Below are positions 1 to 10,640 of a stretch of DNA of 64,000 bases, piece by piece. Position numbers and translations under genes: made by a program. The stretch is from positions 62,001 to 126,000 of the forward strand of contig NEEC01000009.1 of NCBI GenBank assembly GCA_002189035.1. Reading direction: 5' to 3'. The notes under the pieces are model-generated. The model did no database searches. It saw nothing but the letters and a program-made list of their open reading frames with translations, and had not been told where the DNA came from. The stretch's first letter is position 1, and every line of letters starts with the position of its first letter. This DNA comes from Utricularia gibba. Taxonomy: Eukaryota > Streptophyta > Magnoliopsida > Lamiales > Lentibulariaceae.

Positions 1-256
1 CAATATCATCAAATAGATGTTCAGAGATGGATTGATACAAGACATCCATTGCTTCATCTTTTCTCTACTGCAGATACTCAGCTTCCTCTTGCTGTTCTGA
101 TGTGGATTTGCTTGTTATTGTAATAGCCGGAATCTCCCTTTCAACAACATCCCAAATCTTTCTATCCCGAAGGTAGCTGCGCATCTTTTTGACCCAGCTT
201 CCATACTCTGAACCATCAAATATTGGAGGTCCTCTACCAGATGCCATCATAGCCAC
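1..256 (-). mobile_element. Ty1/copia gag, N-terminal part (runs off left edge)
   Basis: The minus-strand frame from 256 leftwards reads as the start of a copia Gag: a short Met-Ala lead, then a 'F-D-G-S-E-Y-x-x-W' block followed by a basic helix, as in the DUF4219/UBN2 Gag domains of plant copia elements. It lies just downstream (minus strand) of an LTR end and a tRNA-Met primer-binding site, the expected order for a 5' end. Only about 85 codons are in the window. It belongs to the element whose LTR is at 369-683, not to the integrase at 684-1380. Confidence 0.75.
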
Positions 257-356
257 CGCTTGACAAGCTTTGGGTTGATACTTGGTAATCTACCAAGTAA
301 AAAACGCTGAACGGTATATAAAATACTGAAACGAACACAGGTTTGAGAACCTTACT

Positions 357-368
357 GCTCTGATACCA
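357..368 (-). promoter_or_regulatory. Primer-binding site (initiator tRNA-Met) of copia element
   Basis: On the minus strand this reads TGGTATCAGAGC, the common primer-binding site of plant copia elements. It directly abuts the LTR end at 369, which fixes the LTR boundary and the element's orientation. Confidence 0.85.
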
Positions 369-683
369 TGTTGTTGCAAGAAAAATAGAGTCTTGGGAAG
401 TAACAAAAAGGTAATGTTTATGAGATCATCTTGGATGAAAAACGACTCTTGAACAATAAGAATGACCGAAAACCTAATTGACACGCATTCCTAGCAGGGT
501 TATGACACAATCATTGAAAACAGTGGGCCACAATCATTGAAAACACACAAAAAGCCCAACAACTCGAATCCAACACTTCCATGCTCGAACCCAACACCTT
601 TTTTTATCTGAAATATGACATTATGACACAAGTTTAGTTCTTCCAATCACCTTCAAGCTTTAGATTGAGGCTGATCTCCAACA
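369..683 (-). repeat. Copia 5' LTR (about 315 bp), inserted in another copia
   Basis: The block starts TGTTG and ends CCAACA on the plus strand, giving the TG...CA inverted ends of an LTR. A tRNA-Met primer-binding site abuts one end. The other end abuts integrase coding sequence of a different copia copy, so this is the 5' LTR of an element inserted into an older one. The rest of the inserted element, its 3' LTR and the second target-site copy lie left of the window. Confidence 0.8.
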
Positions 684-1380
684 TTTAGTACCTTCAGAGT
701 ATCTGACGAATATACCAGCCGACGAACGTTTATCCAGCTTAGACCGCAACTCAGCTGGCACTAGAGTGTATGCTACTGATCCGAATACCCTGAGGTGACC
801 AACAGCTTGTTTCCTACCATGCCAAACTTCTTATGGTGTTATGCCATGCAAGCTGCTTGATGCAATCCAGTTTTGCACATAAACAGCTGTTGCCACTGCT
901 TCACACCAGAATTGTTTGGGTAGCCTCTTTTCTAGAAGTAAGCAACAATCCATGGCCATGATCACTCCATTTTTCCTTTCCACTACACCATTTTGTGGTG
1001 GTGAGTATGGCACCGTGGTATGGTGTTCGATCCCTTCCTTTCTCAGCTCATCTTTGAAGAGGGTAGAGTTCTCCACCATTATCTGTCCGGAGACACACCA
1101 TCTTACAGCCAGAACTCTTCTCAACTAAGGCTTTATAGTTGAGGTAGTTTTCCAGAGCTTGGCTTTTGTATTTCATAAAGAAAATCCAGCAATATCGAGA
1201 CATATCATCAATAAAAATTATGAAATACCTGCTGCCACCCAGTGATTCTACTCTCATAGGGCCACATATGTCAGAATGCACTAGCTCTAGATGTTTTTCA
1301 GCCCTGAACCGAGCTTGATGTGGATAAGGAACCTGCTTCATCTTACCTTGCAAACAAATGGCAAAGCAATTTGGTTTTTT
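684..1380 (-). mobile_element. Ty1/copia integrase remnant (host of the nested insertion)
   Basis: Two overlapping minus-strand frames (1353-1048 and 1124-831) together give a copia integrase core. Visible are the 'H-S-D-I-C-G-P' entry, 'F-I-D-D-x-S-R', 'R-T-D-N-G-G-E' and 'Y-S-P-P-Q-N-G-V-V-E-R' with the DDE-type acidic residues, then 'F-W-C-E-A'. A frameshift lies between about 1050 and 1125. The frame continues as 'V-F-G-S' and 'S-A-G-I-F-V' until it stops exactly at the LTR edge at 683/684. No RT or LTR of this copy is visible, so it is a truncated, nonfunctional fragment. Confidence 0.8.
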
Positions 1381-1882
1381 AATTTCAAAAGCAATCTAAT
1401 TTTCTAGTATACAAACCATCGGCTTTTCCTGTCAATAAGCAATCTTTTTTTCATTATCAAAATCTACATTTTTAAAGTATCAAAAGTAATCTCTATCAGA
1501 TATTGTTCCTATTATTCTTTTTACATATTTCTTACTTATCATCAAATGATAAATGGAAATTCTAAAAATCGTTGCAATAAAATCAAATTTCTTTATTAAA
1601 ATAAATTTATAAGCTCTAATCTACACAAAATACAAATTCAAGAAACTTTTATAGTTCATTTCAGGGTCGATCAAGGAACCCATTGATACTTGAAAAGTGT
1701 CTTCTACAATGCATGATCGCAGAATAAATGTCACTTTTAGTCTAGGTTCAAATTTTTTTTAGGCATGTTTAAAACATAAAATCAACCTACTCAAGTTAAA
1801 TAAAGTTAATGGGCCATGATTTCCTTGTTCACTAGTAGTACTTTTATTTTGAGTAGGCCCATTTCTCTAACTATATAAGAAG
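1381..1882. other. AT-rich spacer, nothing recognised
   Basis: No coding frame or known repeat is visible. The stretch is AT-rich and separates the copia remnant from the left end of the CRM-like element. It may be decayed LTR or host intergenic DNA. Confidence 0.4.
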
Positions 1883-2410
1883 TGATGTAACCCTCTAATA
1901 TATAGAGATTAGCAACCCATGAACAAGAGGTGATTTTGAAGCTTAGAAGAGAACCCACCCAAGTCTACCCTCAAGAGAATCAATCTCTTGCAACCAGACT
2001 TCGAAACAAAGAAAATTAGAAGCCACACTTCAGAAAAGAGAGAGGGATTGGAAGTGATAATACTAGGAGCCACACTACAGGTCCTGAAATAGTACATCTC
2101 TAGAGTATTTATACTCTATGATTGGGCTCTAACATTATAGAGCCCAAACTAAATGAAATAGAAAATTCTAACAAGCTCAATGCTCTAAGCTAAATCCAAC
2201 TTCAAGTAGTTGAGCTCTTTTGATGGGATGTCTTCAACCCCATGTTTGATTCCAATGGTATTGAGTAGACTTTTAAGTGTATCTTTAACCATCTTTGTTT
2301 TGCTCCTAGTCATTGGTCCTGGTGGAATCATCTTTGTTTCTAATGTGTTCACTTGAACAAACTCTTCATCATTCTTTAAATATACTTCATTATCTTCCTG
2401 GGGCTCATCA
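1883..2410 (-). repeat. 3' LTR of the CRM-like element (about 528 bp)
   Basis: On the minus strand it starts TGATGAGCCCC right after a polypurine tract and ends TTACATCA at 1883, giving TG...CA ends. The first 226 bp still encode the C-terminal tail of the integrase, with the block G-P-M-T-R-S-K-T-K. Compared with the related LTR at 6070-6674 it lacks a segment of several tens of bases in its middle. Confidence 0.8.
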
Positions 2411-5400
2411 TCCCCCCTTTCTTTAGGAAGATTCGTCCCTGAATCTGTATCCATGTCGAAAAGAGACAAATCAGCAACATTGAAAGTTGAATGAACAGAA
2501 TACTCACCTGGTAAATCTAGCTTGTACGCATTATCATTAACGCGCTCAACAACTTGGAAAGGGCCATCTCCACGAGGTAGAAGTTTGGACTTTCTCTTTG
2601 TGGGAAATCTCTCCTTCCTAAGATGAAGCCAAACCCAATCTCCAGGTTCAAATACAACTTTGCATCTGCCTTTGTTTGCTGCTGATGCATACTTTGCATT
2701 GTTGCATTCAATCTGTTGTTTCACCTTTTCATGCAATCTTCTGATTGCATCAGCTCTCTTCTTGCCATCTAAACTAACTTTCTCATCACAAGGCAAAGGT
2801 AACATATCCAAAGGTGTAAGAGGATTAAAACCATAAACGACTTCAAATGGAGATAATTTAGTAGTCAGATGCATGGTTCTATTGTAAGCAAACTCAACAA
2901 GTGGCAAACATTCCTCCCAAGTCTTAAGATTTGATTTAATCATAATCCTAAGTAAGGTAGAAAGTGTGCGATTAGTTACCTCAGTTTGCCCATCGGTTTG
3001 AGGGTGACATGTTGTTGAGTATAACAGCTTAGTGCCAAGTTTACTCCAAAGAACTCTCCAAAAGTGACTAAGAAACCTTGCATCTCGATCAGAGACAATA
3101 GTTAGGGGCATACCATGAAATCTAACAACTTCCCTAAAGAAGAGATCAGCCACATGAGATGCATCATCAGTTTTATGGCAGGGAATAAAGTGTGCCATCT
3201 TTGAAAACCTGTCCACAACAACGAAAATTGAATCTCTACCCCTTTGGGTACGAGGTAAGCCTAAAACAAAGTCCATAGAAATGTCCACCCATGGTTGGGA
3301 AGGAGTAGGGAGTGGAGTATACAAACCATTAGGGGCAGTGGTTGATTTAGCCTTCCTACAAGAGATACATCTAGAACAAATTCTTTCAACATCCCTTCTC
3401 ATGTGTGGCCAAAAGAAATGTTGGGTGAGAGTATCAAGAGTCTTTTTAACACCAAAATGTCCCATTAGTCCCCCACCATGAGCTTCTCTAACAATCAAAT
3501 CACGTATGGAGCAAGAAGGAATGCACAGCCTATCTTTCCTATAAAGAAAACCATCTTTCCTGAAGAATAGTCCAGATGTAGCAAGTTCACATGCCTTATA
3601 AATATCCCCAAAATCGTGATCATGAACATATAAGTCAATGATGGAAGCAAATCCAAGAATTCTTGCATCAAGATTGGCTAAGAGAGTGTACCTTCGAGAT
3701 AAAGCATCAGCAACCACATTCTCCTTACCTTTCTTGTATTTGATCACATATGGGAATGTGTCAATGAATTCCACCCACTTAGCATGTCTTCTATTCAGCT
3801 TTACTTGAGCCTTCAAATGTTTGAGAGACTCATGATCAGTGTGTATCACGAACTCCTTAGGCCATAAGTAGTGCTGCCATGTCTCCAAAGCTCTAACCAA
3901 CGCATACAACTCTTTGTCATATGTTGGATAGTTGAAGCAAGTGGACGTCCCTTTTGCATCAACACAGCACCAATCCCTAAACCTGATGCATCACATTCAA
4001 TTTCAAAAGTATCAGAAAAATTTGGAAGTGCTAGGAGAGGTGTTGAGCAAAGCTTATTCTTGAGTTGTTTGAAAGCATGTTCCTGCTCATCTCCCCAATG
4101 AAATGCATGATTTTTCTTGATCAACTGGGTGAGGGGTGCTGCTAGAGAACTGAAGTCCCTAACAAACCGTCTATAGAAACTTGCTGAACCATGAAAACTC
4201 CTAACTTCACCCACTGATGTAGGTGTTGGCCATTCTTTGATTGCTCTTACTTTCTCTTCATCCACAGCTACTCCTGCATTACTTACAACATATCCAAGAA
4301 AAGAGACACTATTTGTGCAAAAGACACACTTTTTGATATTAGCAAACAACTTCTCTTTTCTAAGAGTATCTAACACATCTTTCAAATGCCCTACATGTTC
4401 CTCAATACTTTTACTATAGATCAGAATATCATCAAAATAAACAACAACAAATCTACCTATAAAAGGCCTAAGAACGTGATTCATCAATCTCATAAAGGTG
4501 CTAGGAGCATTGGTTAACCCAAAAGGCATAACAACCCACTCATACAAACCAAACTTAGTTTTAAAAGCAGTTTTCCACTCATCACCTTCCTTCATTCTAA
4601 TCTGATGATATCCACTTCTCAAATCAATCTTACTAAAAACACAAGCACCATGCAATTCATCAAGCATATCTTCAAGTCTAGGGATAGGATGTCTATACTT
4701 GATTGTGATGTTGTTGATGGCGCGACAATCAGTGCACATCCGCCAAGTTCCATCAGACTTTGGAACCAATAACACCGGCACCGAGCAAGCACTCATGCTC
4801 TCACGCACAAATCCTTTAGACACCAATTCCTCAACTTGTTTTTGTATTTCCTTCGTCTCCTCTGGATTGGCTGGGTATGCTGGTCGGTTTGGGAGTTGTG
4901 CTCCAGGGACAAGGTCAATTTGATGCTCAATCCCTCTAAGGGGAGGTAAGCCTTGAAGTTCTTCTGGAAAAACATCTTCATATACCTGTAAGAGAGACAC
5001 AACACAAGATGGAATGGATGAAGCATGGTTAGGTGAAGTAGGAACTTCATCCTTATACATGAGTAGAATGAATGGTTGCCTAGCATGAAGTAAGTGTCTA
5101 ATCTCACTTGGCCTTGCTAATAGACTCTCATTCTTTCTCTCAATTTCTAAAACTCTCATGTTTTCACTCTCTGTTTTGTGCTCATTTTCATCCTTTTTTC
5201 CACTCAATTCCTTGCCATCTCTTCTTTTTTCTCCACTTTTTCGCATCTTTATTTCACTCATTTTCAATTCACTCATCTCTTCTCCCTTACGAACGACCAC
5301 CTTGTGCTTTCCATTATCAGTATGAAGGCCTCTAGCATCACTCAGAATTCTGACTTGATCTTCATGTGCCTCCTTTGGAGATAATGGAGCAAGTGTGATG

Positions 5401-5720
5401 GAGCGTCCATTATAATTGAAGGAATATTTGTTCTTGAAACCATCATGAAATGCTCTTCTATCATATTCCCAAGGTCTCCCAAGAAGAATATGGCTTGCAT
5501 GCATAGGAACAACATCACATAGGACTTCATCTTCATATCTCCCTATGGAAAACGTCACAAGCACTTGTTTGGTAACCTTTACCTCACTTCCTTCATTGAA
5601 CCACTGCAGATTGTAAGGCTTAGGATGCCTCACGGTGGGTAGTCCCAATTTCTCCACCAAGATGTTGCTAGCAACATTGGTGCAACTACCTCCATCAATA
5701 ATCAGGCTGCAAACTTTCCT
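2185..5720 (-). pseudogene. CRM-like polyprotein: protease, RT, RNase H, integrase
   Basis: Protease begins near 5715 with the active-site block I-D-G-G-S. RT follows, with 'Y-F-D-D-I-L-I-Y' as the catalytic Y-x-D-D box at about 4420-4440, then RNase H with 'E-C-D-A-S'. A deletion and frameshift near 3940 breaks RNase H between 'G-R-P-L-A' and 'D-K-E-L-Y-A-L'. The second frame (3909-2185) holds the end of RNase H, the zinc-binding HHCC region, the integrase core ('[10 protein letters not shown]', 'V-S-D-R-D', 'Q-T-D-G-Q-T-E') and a C-terminal tail that enters the LTR. No clear chromodomain of the canonical type is seen. The frame break makes this copy non-autonomous. Confidence 0.85.
2411..2424 (-). 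promoter_or_regulatory. Polypurine tract of the CRM-like element
   Basis: The minus strand reads AAAGAAAGGGGGGA immediately before the LTR start TGATGAG. This is the expected plus-strand primer site and sets the inner LTR boundary. Confidence 0.8.
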
Positions 5721-5732
5721 ATTAACAAAGCA

Positions 5733-6069
5733 TCAGGTTTGAAACAAGTTCTCCCTTTGCTCATCATTATCCTTCACCCCAATGTTAAGCGTCCTTCGAG
5801 TGACAAATACTTCTCCAGAAACAGGCAATTCATCCTCATCACTCACTTCAGCTTCTGTCTCCACTAGATCATCATCATCTTCACTAACAACTTCGCCATT
5901 GCCCCTAATCACCATTGCTCGTTTATTTGGGCATTCAGAAGCAATATGTCCAAGTCCCAAGCATTTGAAACATTTTATGTTTCTGGTAGTTCCCTTTGGA
6001 GGTGTTGTTCGCTCCCCTTGCTTGGAACTTGATTGGATGTCGAATTTGAAGTGTTCCATGGATGACTTC
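5733..6069 (-). pseudogene. CRM-like gag C-terminus with zinc knuckle, truncated
   Basis: The minus-strand frame contains one CCHC zinc knuckle (C-F-K-C-x4-H-x4-C) at about 5930-5975, preceded by a basic, Ser/Thr-rich linker and followed by an acidic linker into the protease. These are normal for the nucleocapsid end of a Ty3 gag. The frame appears to run on past 6069, but that part is the antisense of the adjoining LTR, so the true gag stops at the junction. Confidence 0.75.
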
Positions 6070-6674
6070 TGATGAGCCCCAGGAAGATAATGAAGTGTAT
6101 TTGAAGAATGATGAGGAGTTTGTTCAAGTGAACAAATTAGAAAGAAAGATGATTCCACCAGGACCAATGACTAGGAGCAAGACAAAGATGGTTGAAGATA
6201 CACTTAAGGGTCTACTCAATACCATTGGAATCAAACATGGGTTTGAAGACATCCCATCAAAAGAGCTCAACTACTTGAAGATGGACTTAACTTAGAGCAT
6301 TGGGCTTGTTAGACTTTTCTATTTCATTTAGTTTGGACTATGTAATGTTAGAGCCCAATTCTAGAGTATAAATACTCTAGAGATGTACTAATTCAGGATC
6401 TTTGGTCATTTTATGTATCTTGTGAGGATTCCCCTCTCCTTTGAGTGCTTGAACACTCTTAACTTATCAAGCTTTAAGCTTGTGGCGTTCTAGGATTATC
6501 ACTTCCAATCAATCTCTCTTTTCTGAAGTGTGGCTCCTAATTTTCTTTGTTTCAAAGTCTGGTTGCAAGAGATTTATTCTCTTGAGGGTAGACTTGGGTG
6601 GGTTCTCTTCTAAGCTTCAAAATCACCTCTTTTTTTGTGGGTTGCTAATCTCTATAGATTAGAGGGTCACATCA
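6070..6674 (+). repeat. CRM-like LTR in opposite orientation
   Basis: This plus-strand block starts TGATGAGCCCC and ends GTCACATCA, matching the LTR of the adjoining minus-strand element. Its first 226 bp encode nearly the same integrase tail (6062-6295). It contains a stretch (about 6400-6480) missing from the LTR at 1883-2410. It begins precisely where the gag of the other element is cut. The five bases on each side (ACTTC and CTCGT) do not match, so it is not a clean solo LTR with a target duplication. Confidence 0.8.
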
Positions 6675-7371
6675 CTCGTGGTGTTATATCCGATGCTTAC
6701 CGTGTTAGTATGTCAGCATGCACTGATCATGCGTGTCCTAAGACACAAAGCGTGGTCATATTACATGAAGTGATAGGAAATCTTTGGAAAGGATCGGGCT
6801 ACAGGAGATAATACGATGAGCTATATAGTTGTGTCCAAGAAGATGAAATTGACGGAAGATGTTGGAGAGGATCTGGAACCATCTTTGGATTGCCCTCTAG
6901 ACCTGGATATCATTGGACATGATATGAACTTCTCGTATGCTGATACACCTTGTGACCCATTTGGTTGTGTTGCGGAGGGTGTGAACGTCACCCCTAGTAG
7001 GGACTCCGAGTCACACAACAGCACCGACTCGTTGCAGTGAACTGAACAAAGCAGGTGGGGACCGAGGGGAATAGATGATGATGTGCAGTTCCTAAAAGAA
7101 ATGAAGGAGCTGAGCGTGCGCACATGCAAAGAGCTACGTCACCTTGGATTAACAGTGGTGCAGCAAGCGCGAGAGTTGGTGGACAATCAGCGTCAAGCAG
7201 GGGAGATCATTAGAGGTATGCCGTTGCAATTAACTGCCATCCAACGTTTTACCATAGTATAGACGATTAGTTCCAACCCTGCGAGGTTGCGCTACTTCCT
7301 TACCTCCAATGACAGTGGAAGAGAGCTGATTGTGCATGTTTTAGCATCCGAACGTAGATCTTAAATCTGTT
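6675..7371 (+). other. Unrecognised sequence with short open frames
   Basis: A plus-strand frame of 74 codons (6816-7040) and, in the same frame after one stop, a further run to about 7255 with 'F-L-K-E-M-K-E-L' and 'A-R-E-L-V-D-N-Q-R-Q-A' look like weakly amphipathic, charged protein. I do not recognise the family. The position next to a solo LTR and upstream of a PIF/Harbinger pseudogene suggests a transposon-derived remnant, but this is inference only. Confidence 0.3.
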
Positions 7372-7376
7372 GTGCA

Positions 7377-8442
7377 GTATTTGGCCTTATGTTGGACTCA
7401 TGCGCTAAATTTAGTCCCAACCTTACTTCTAATAGTTTTCTTTGAGCAATGCAGCACATGTCAGCAACACAAATTTTTCTTAAGGAGCCGGATATGAACA
7501 GTGTAATGGTAGAGAATGAGGGAAAAGTCTGAAAAGAAGAACACAAAATCCAAGAAAAAGAAAAAGGAGAATTTTGGGACAAGATGGAGAGAGAAACAAG
7601 CTCCCCCATTGGAGCACACGACATAACTTTTTGGAGACGGTTTTCTGGAGGGAAGGTCGCAAAAGAACCATGGAGGACGAAGAAGAAGATTTCAGCTACA
7701 CTTGAACTTTTCGTTTATCAAAAATACTATTCTTAATTAGGAATAGCTTTAGCTTTCAACATGAACTGTTTATCATCTTCTGTCTTTGTTTATGTTTCTT
7801 TCTTGTTGTTGCAGAACGACATGAACATGTTCTGGTTTCTAGGTTATGAAAATGTTTTTCTTTCCTTTGTTATGAGTGGCTAAGTATTTAGGGGTGCCTT
7901 AGGGTGAAAATGAGAGATTTGTGTTAATCAATCTTTAGACCTAATCAACCATAAATCACGCTACTTACTTAACAAACCAGGATAGATCAAGGAGGGGAAG
8001 TAGTAAAACCCAGCTTAACAACCCTAATTAAAGGTAGACCAAAGATTAGGGGGAAAATAAGAGTCTGTGTAGACCTAGACTTTGTGTGTTAGTTGTTTGA
8101 TTTATGATTTGTGTGAGCTTGTTTAAAGATAATCATACATCCCCTACGAGTCCTAAGGCATCAGCCATTTCATTTCAGGGACAACTGAGTTTAGAAGCTT
8201 GTTACTTTTCTTTACGTCATTTTATCGTAACTTTACCTTACTACTAGTTAAGAACAAATCTAACAATGTGACACTGATTGCATGCATTGACTTTCACATA
8301 ACAAGCACCTAGCTCCTTGTGTTCGACCCTAGTCCACTATGCTCATATTTTTCATATGACTTGATGTGAATTAGGTTTAAAAATTTTATTTGATAGGAAA
8401 ATTTGCAATTCTAACGACGTTGCAATAATTTTTCGTTTATCA
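7377..8442 (+). repeat. Solo LTR of an Athila-like Ty3 element (about 1.07 kb)
   Basis: It aligns by eye along its length with the LTR at 46985-48050. Shared blocks include 'gagcaatgcagca', 'ggagggaagtagt' type stretches, 'gttcgaccctagtccacta' and 'ttgataggaaa', ending TTATCA. No primer-binding site follows, unlike the 47-kb copy, where TGGCGCCGTTGCCGGGGA comes next. The five bases GTGCA occur just before (7372-7376) and just after (8443-8447), a possible target duplication from the original insertion. The exact left end is uncertain because it does not begin with TG. Confidence 0.75.
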
Positions 8443-10640
8443 GTGCACCTGGTCGAAGATACACTACAACCACAACAAATAGTACCGACACATGCTACAA
8501 ATATTAAATGCATATCAAATACCTAGTCGAAGACACATTACCATTTTGCTCGTAAATAACGTCCGGCTTCGGCACTCCCCACCTGACATCACAAGGATAC
8601 ACAATGTCCGCAAGTACGTCATTCACATCAAATATTAACAACTTTTGTGGTGGGGCTGCGTTATCACTCGACATTCCACCATATGGCCACCATGCAAGCT
8701 GACCACAAAGTTCAAGATTCTTTGCGTACAATCTCTCTAGTTCGGTGTACTTTGCATACCATCATCGTATGTCAAGATTGATGTTGGTCCATCACTCTTG
8801 CCCCCGCCTTCTGGCTGCACATCTTCATCCTCTTCATGGGTCACCTCCTCAGGATCTTCATTCGTACTCTTACATTGTCTACGGTGTTGAGGGATTCCAC
8901 ACCATAGATGTTGTGTCCTAGGAACATTGACGAAGGGTGGCAAGACGTCCTCAAGTGACTTTTTTCTGCAAGAGAACAAATTCACAATCCTCTTTACTGC
9001 ATGTTTTGGCAATACCTCGATGCCTATAATGACAACAACAAAAAGCATGATTACTGTTGCAGATGAAGTTAGAATAATCGAAGTATTTGCACGTGATTAC
9101 CTGATGGGTGTCCAACATTCCCTGACACTATCAATGTTGTTGGGCATTCTGGAGCGTTGGGTGGGCATACCTATACAAAACTAGTCCACCAATCATCATA
9201 TGCGCTGCTCACGTCTATAACTAGAACCACGCCAGGTTTTTCTATGAAGAGAATAGTGCGAACTCCCCTTACGTTGCATACAAACATACGCAAAGAAGAC
9301 ATGCATTTCCAGGGGTATATCCTCCTATTCACAGATCTGTAGAAATGCAAGTATGTGCGCCACAAAACGTGGTGTGAGGTGGGAGAGTGGGATCTAGAGT
9401 GCAGCAAGTATCTGCACCAAGAAAGGAGGCAAGGGCAGTTGCAATCTACACCGAAAGTGGTCGGTGCTGACGGCGAATCCCGATGATCCAACTCTGGACG
9501 GCGCTTGAACATCGGATGTTTCATCTGGTTGTATATCTCACATCGTGTAACCGTCAGGAATTGAGAAATGAGCACATAGTTTGTGGCACGTCAGCATCTA
9601 CGAAAAACAACAGACATCTTTCTCAACGACTGCAATGAAGAATTTGAAACGCTGAAGGCAAAGGTTCCTACTGTCATAACGCTGTTCTGATGAGGTTGTG
9701 AAGGATCCCGTTTTTGCAGTGTTGCTGTGCACATGCCAAAAGGGTGGAGGTGTACGGGCATAATTAATGAAGTTGTGTTTGGAAAGTGGGATATGTCAGG
9801 CGCCTTTATTGTGTGTAGGTGGGTATTAATAGTGGTGAGCAGTTGACAACCAGCCAACGCATTTAATGTTGGATAACTACATTATTTTATCTCATTTAAT
9901 ATTGAAAACATAGCACTGACTAGGCAGCATGCGGTGTTGCGATGTGCGTAGCGTAGCCCAAGCATTTAGAAGCATCGGATATTACGGATGGCGGTGTTTG
10001 ATCAAATGGAGTATTGGTGTACTACCAAATAGCCCCGCTAATATGCACCATCTTCAAACTCATCTATTTCCAAAATATTGACAGCACCGGATACGAAGAA
10101 ACACACGGTGCTGCAAAACATGTGATGTCTTACAAGCCTTCCGAAGCACCTCGTCTGAAGAACGTGGTGCCGGCTCCAATGATCCACCATGTGGTACCAT
10201 GTTAACCCATGGTAACACACGACATTACAGTACAATCCTATCACCATTTGCAGCAACCACCGGATACGGTGAAACACACCGTGCTGCTAAGCATGTGATG
10301 TCCTACAAGCCTTCCGAAGCACCTCGTCTAAAGATCGCGGTGCCGGCTCCAATGATCCACCATGTGATACGTGATGCTTGTTATGACTTTGCAATGCAAA
10401 CAAGTTGTGCTTAAAAAATCCAGTACAAACGACACGATAGGTTCCAAATGGGCATTTAGGAAAACCACTACCACGACAATGTCTAAAGCAGGAATACATT
10501 AGCAGCATCTGCAGGATGCCAACCACTCGGTGTACATCACCTCAGTTTGCTCGTCACGCCACCTATTCTATGCTTGATTTCCTTCGACAGATGTCGTGAC
10601 GTCTTCTGTATCACTCGTGTCCCTAGCTTCATCCTGGAAG
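8443..10640. other. Decayed region, possible Harbinger body; no confirmed gene
   Basis: Several minus-strand frames (8504-8731, 8737-9048, 9171-9575) lack start, length and family support. The frame at 8504-8731 has a hydrophobic block 'K-L-L-I-F-D-V-N-D-V-L-A-D-I' that resembles the first motif of FCP1/HAD-type phosphatases, but nothing around it supports that. The region lies downstream (minus strand) of the Harbinger transposase remnant and may be part of that transposon or captured gene fragments. A tandem duplication lies at 10088-10373. Confidence 0.3.
10088..10373. repeat. Direct repeat, two copies of about 113 bp, 173 bp apart
   Basis: 10088-10200 and 10261-10373 are near-copies. Both contain 'catgtgatgtc', 'tacaagccttccgaagcacc' and 'gtgccggctccaatgatcc'. 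A unique spacer of about 60 bp separates them. The frame through each copy is open on the minus strand, so the duplication may be inside a former coding region. Confidence 0.85.

Larger units (their letters stand above)
1883..6069 (-). mobile_element. CRM-like Ty3 chromovirus, 5'-truncated
   Basis: Read on the minus strand, the order is partial gag, protease, reverse transcriptase, RNase H, integrase, polypurine tract, 3' LTR. The RT and integrase sequence resembles plant CRM-type chromoviruses (for example 'P-T-P-T-S-V-x-E-V-R-S-F-H-G'), and the integrase frame runs into the 3' LTR, a feature described for CRM elements. The 5' LTR, primer-binding site and most of gag are absent. The copy ends abruptly at 6069, where an LTR in the opposite orientation begins. 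Subfamily assignment is by memory of motifs and should be tested with a tree. Confidence 0.8.

Noticed and set aside
1909-2097. Small minus-strand ORF near 2 kb
   Set aside because: It is part of the CRM-like LTR (the same sequence recurs at 6480-6662 in the other orientation).
5108-5384. Phe/Ser-rich plus-strand ORFs inside the CRM-like pol
   Set aside because: They are antisense shadows of the Lys/Glu-rich linker on the minus strand.
8504-8731. FCP1-like phosphatase fragment
   Set aside because: Only one short hydrophobic motif supports it; no second motif, length or exon context was found.
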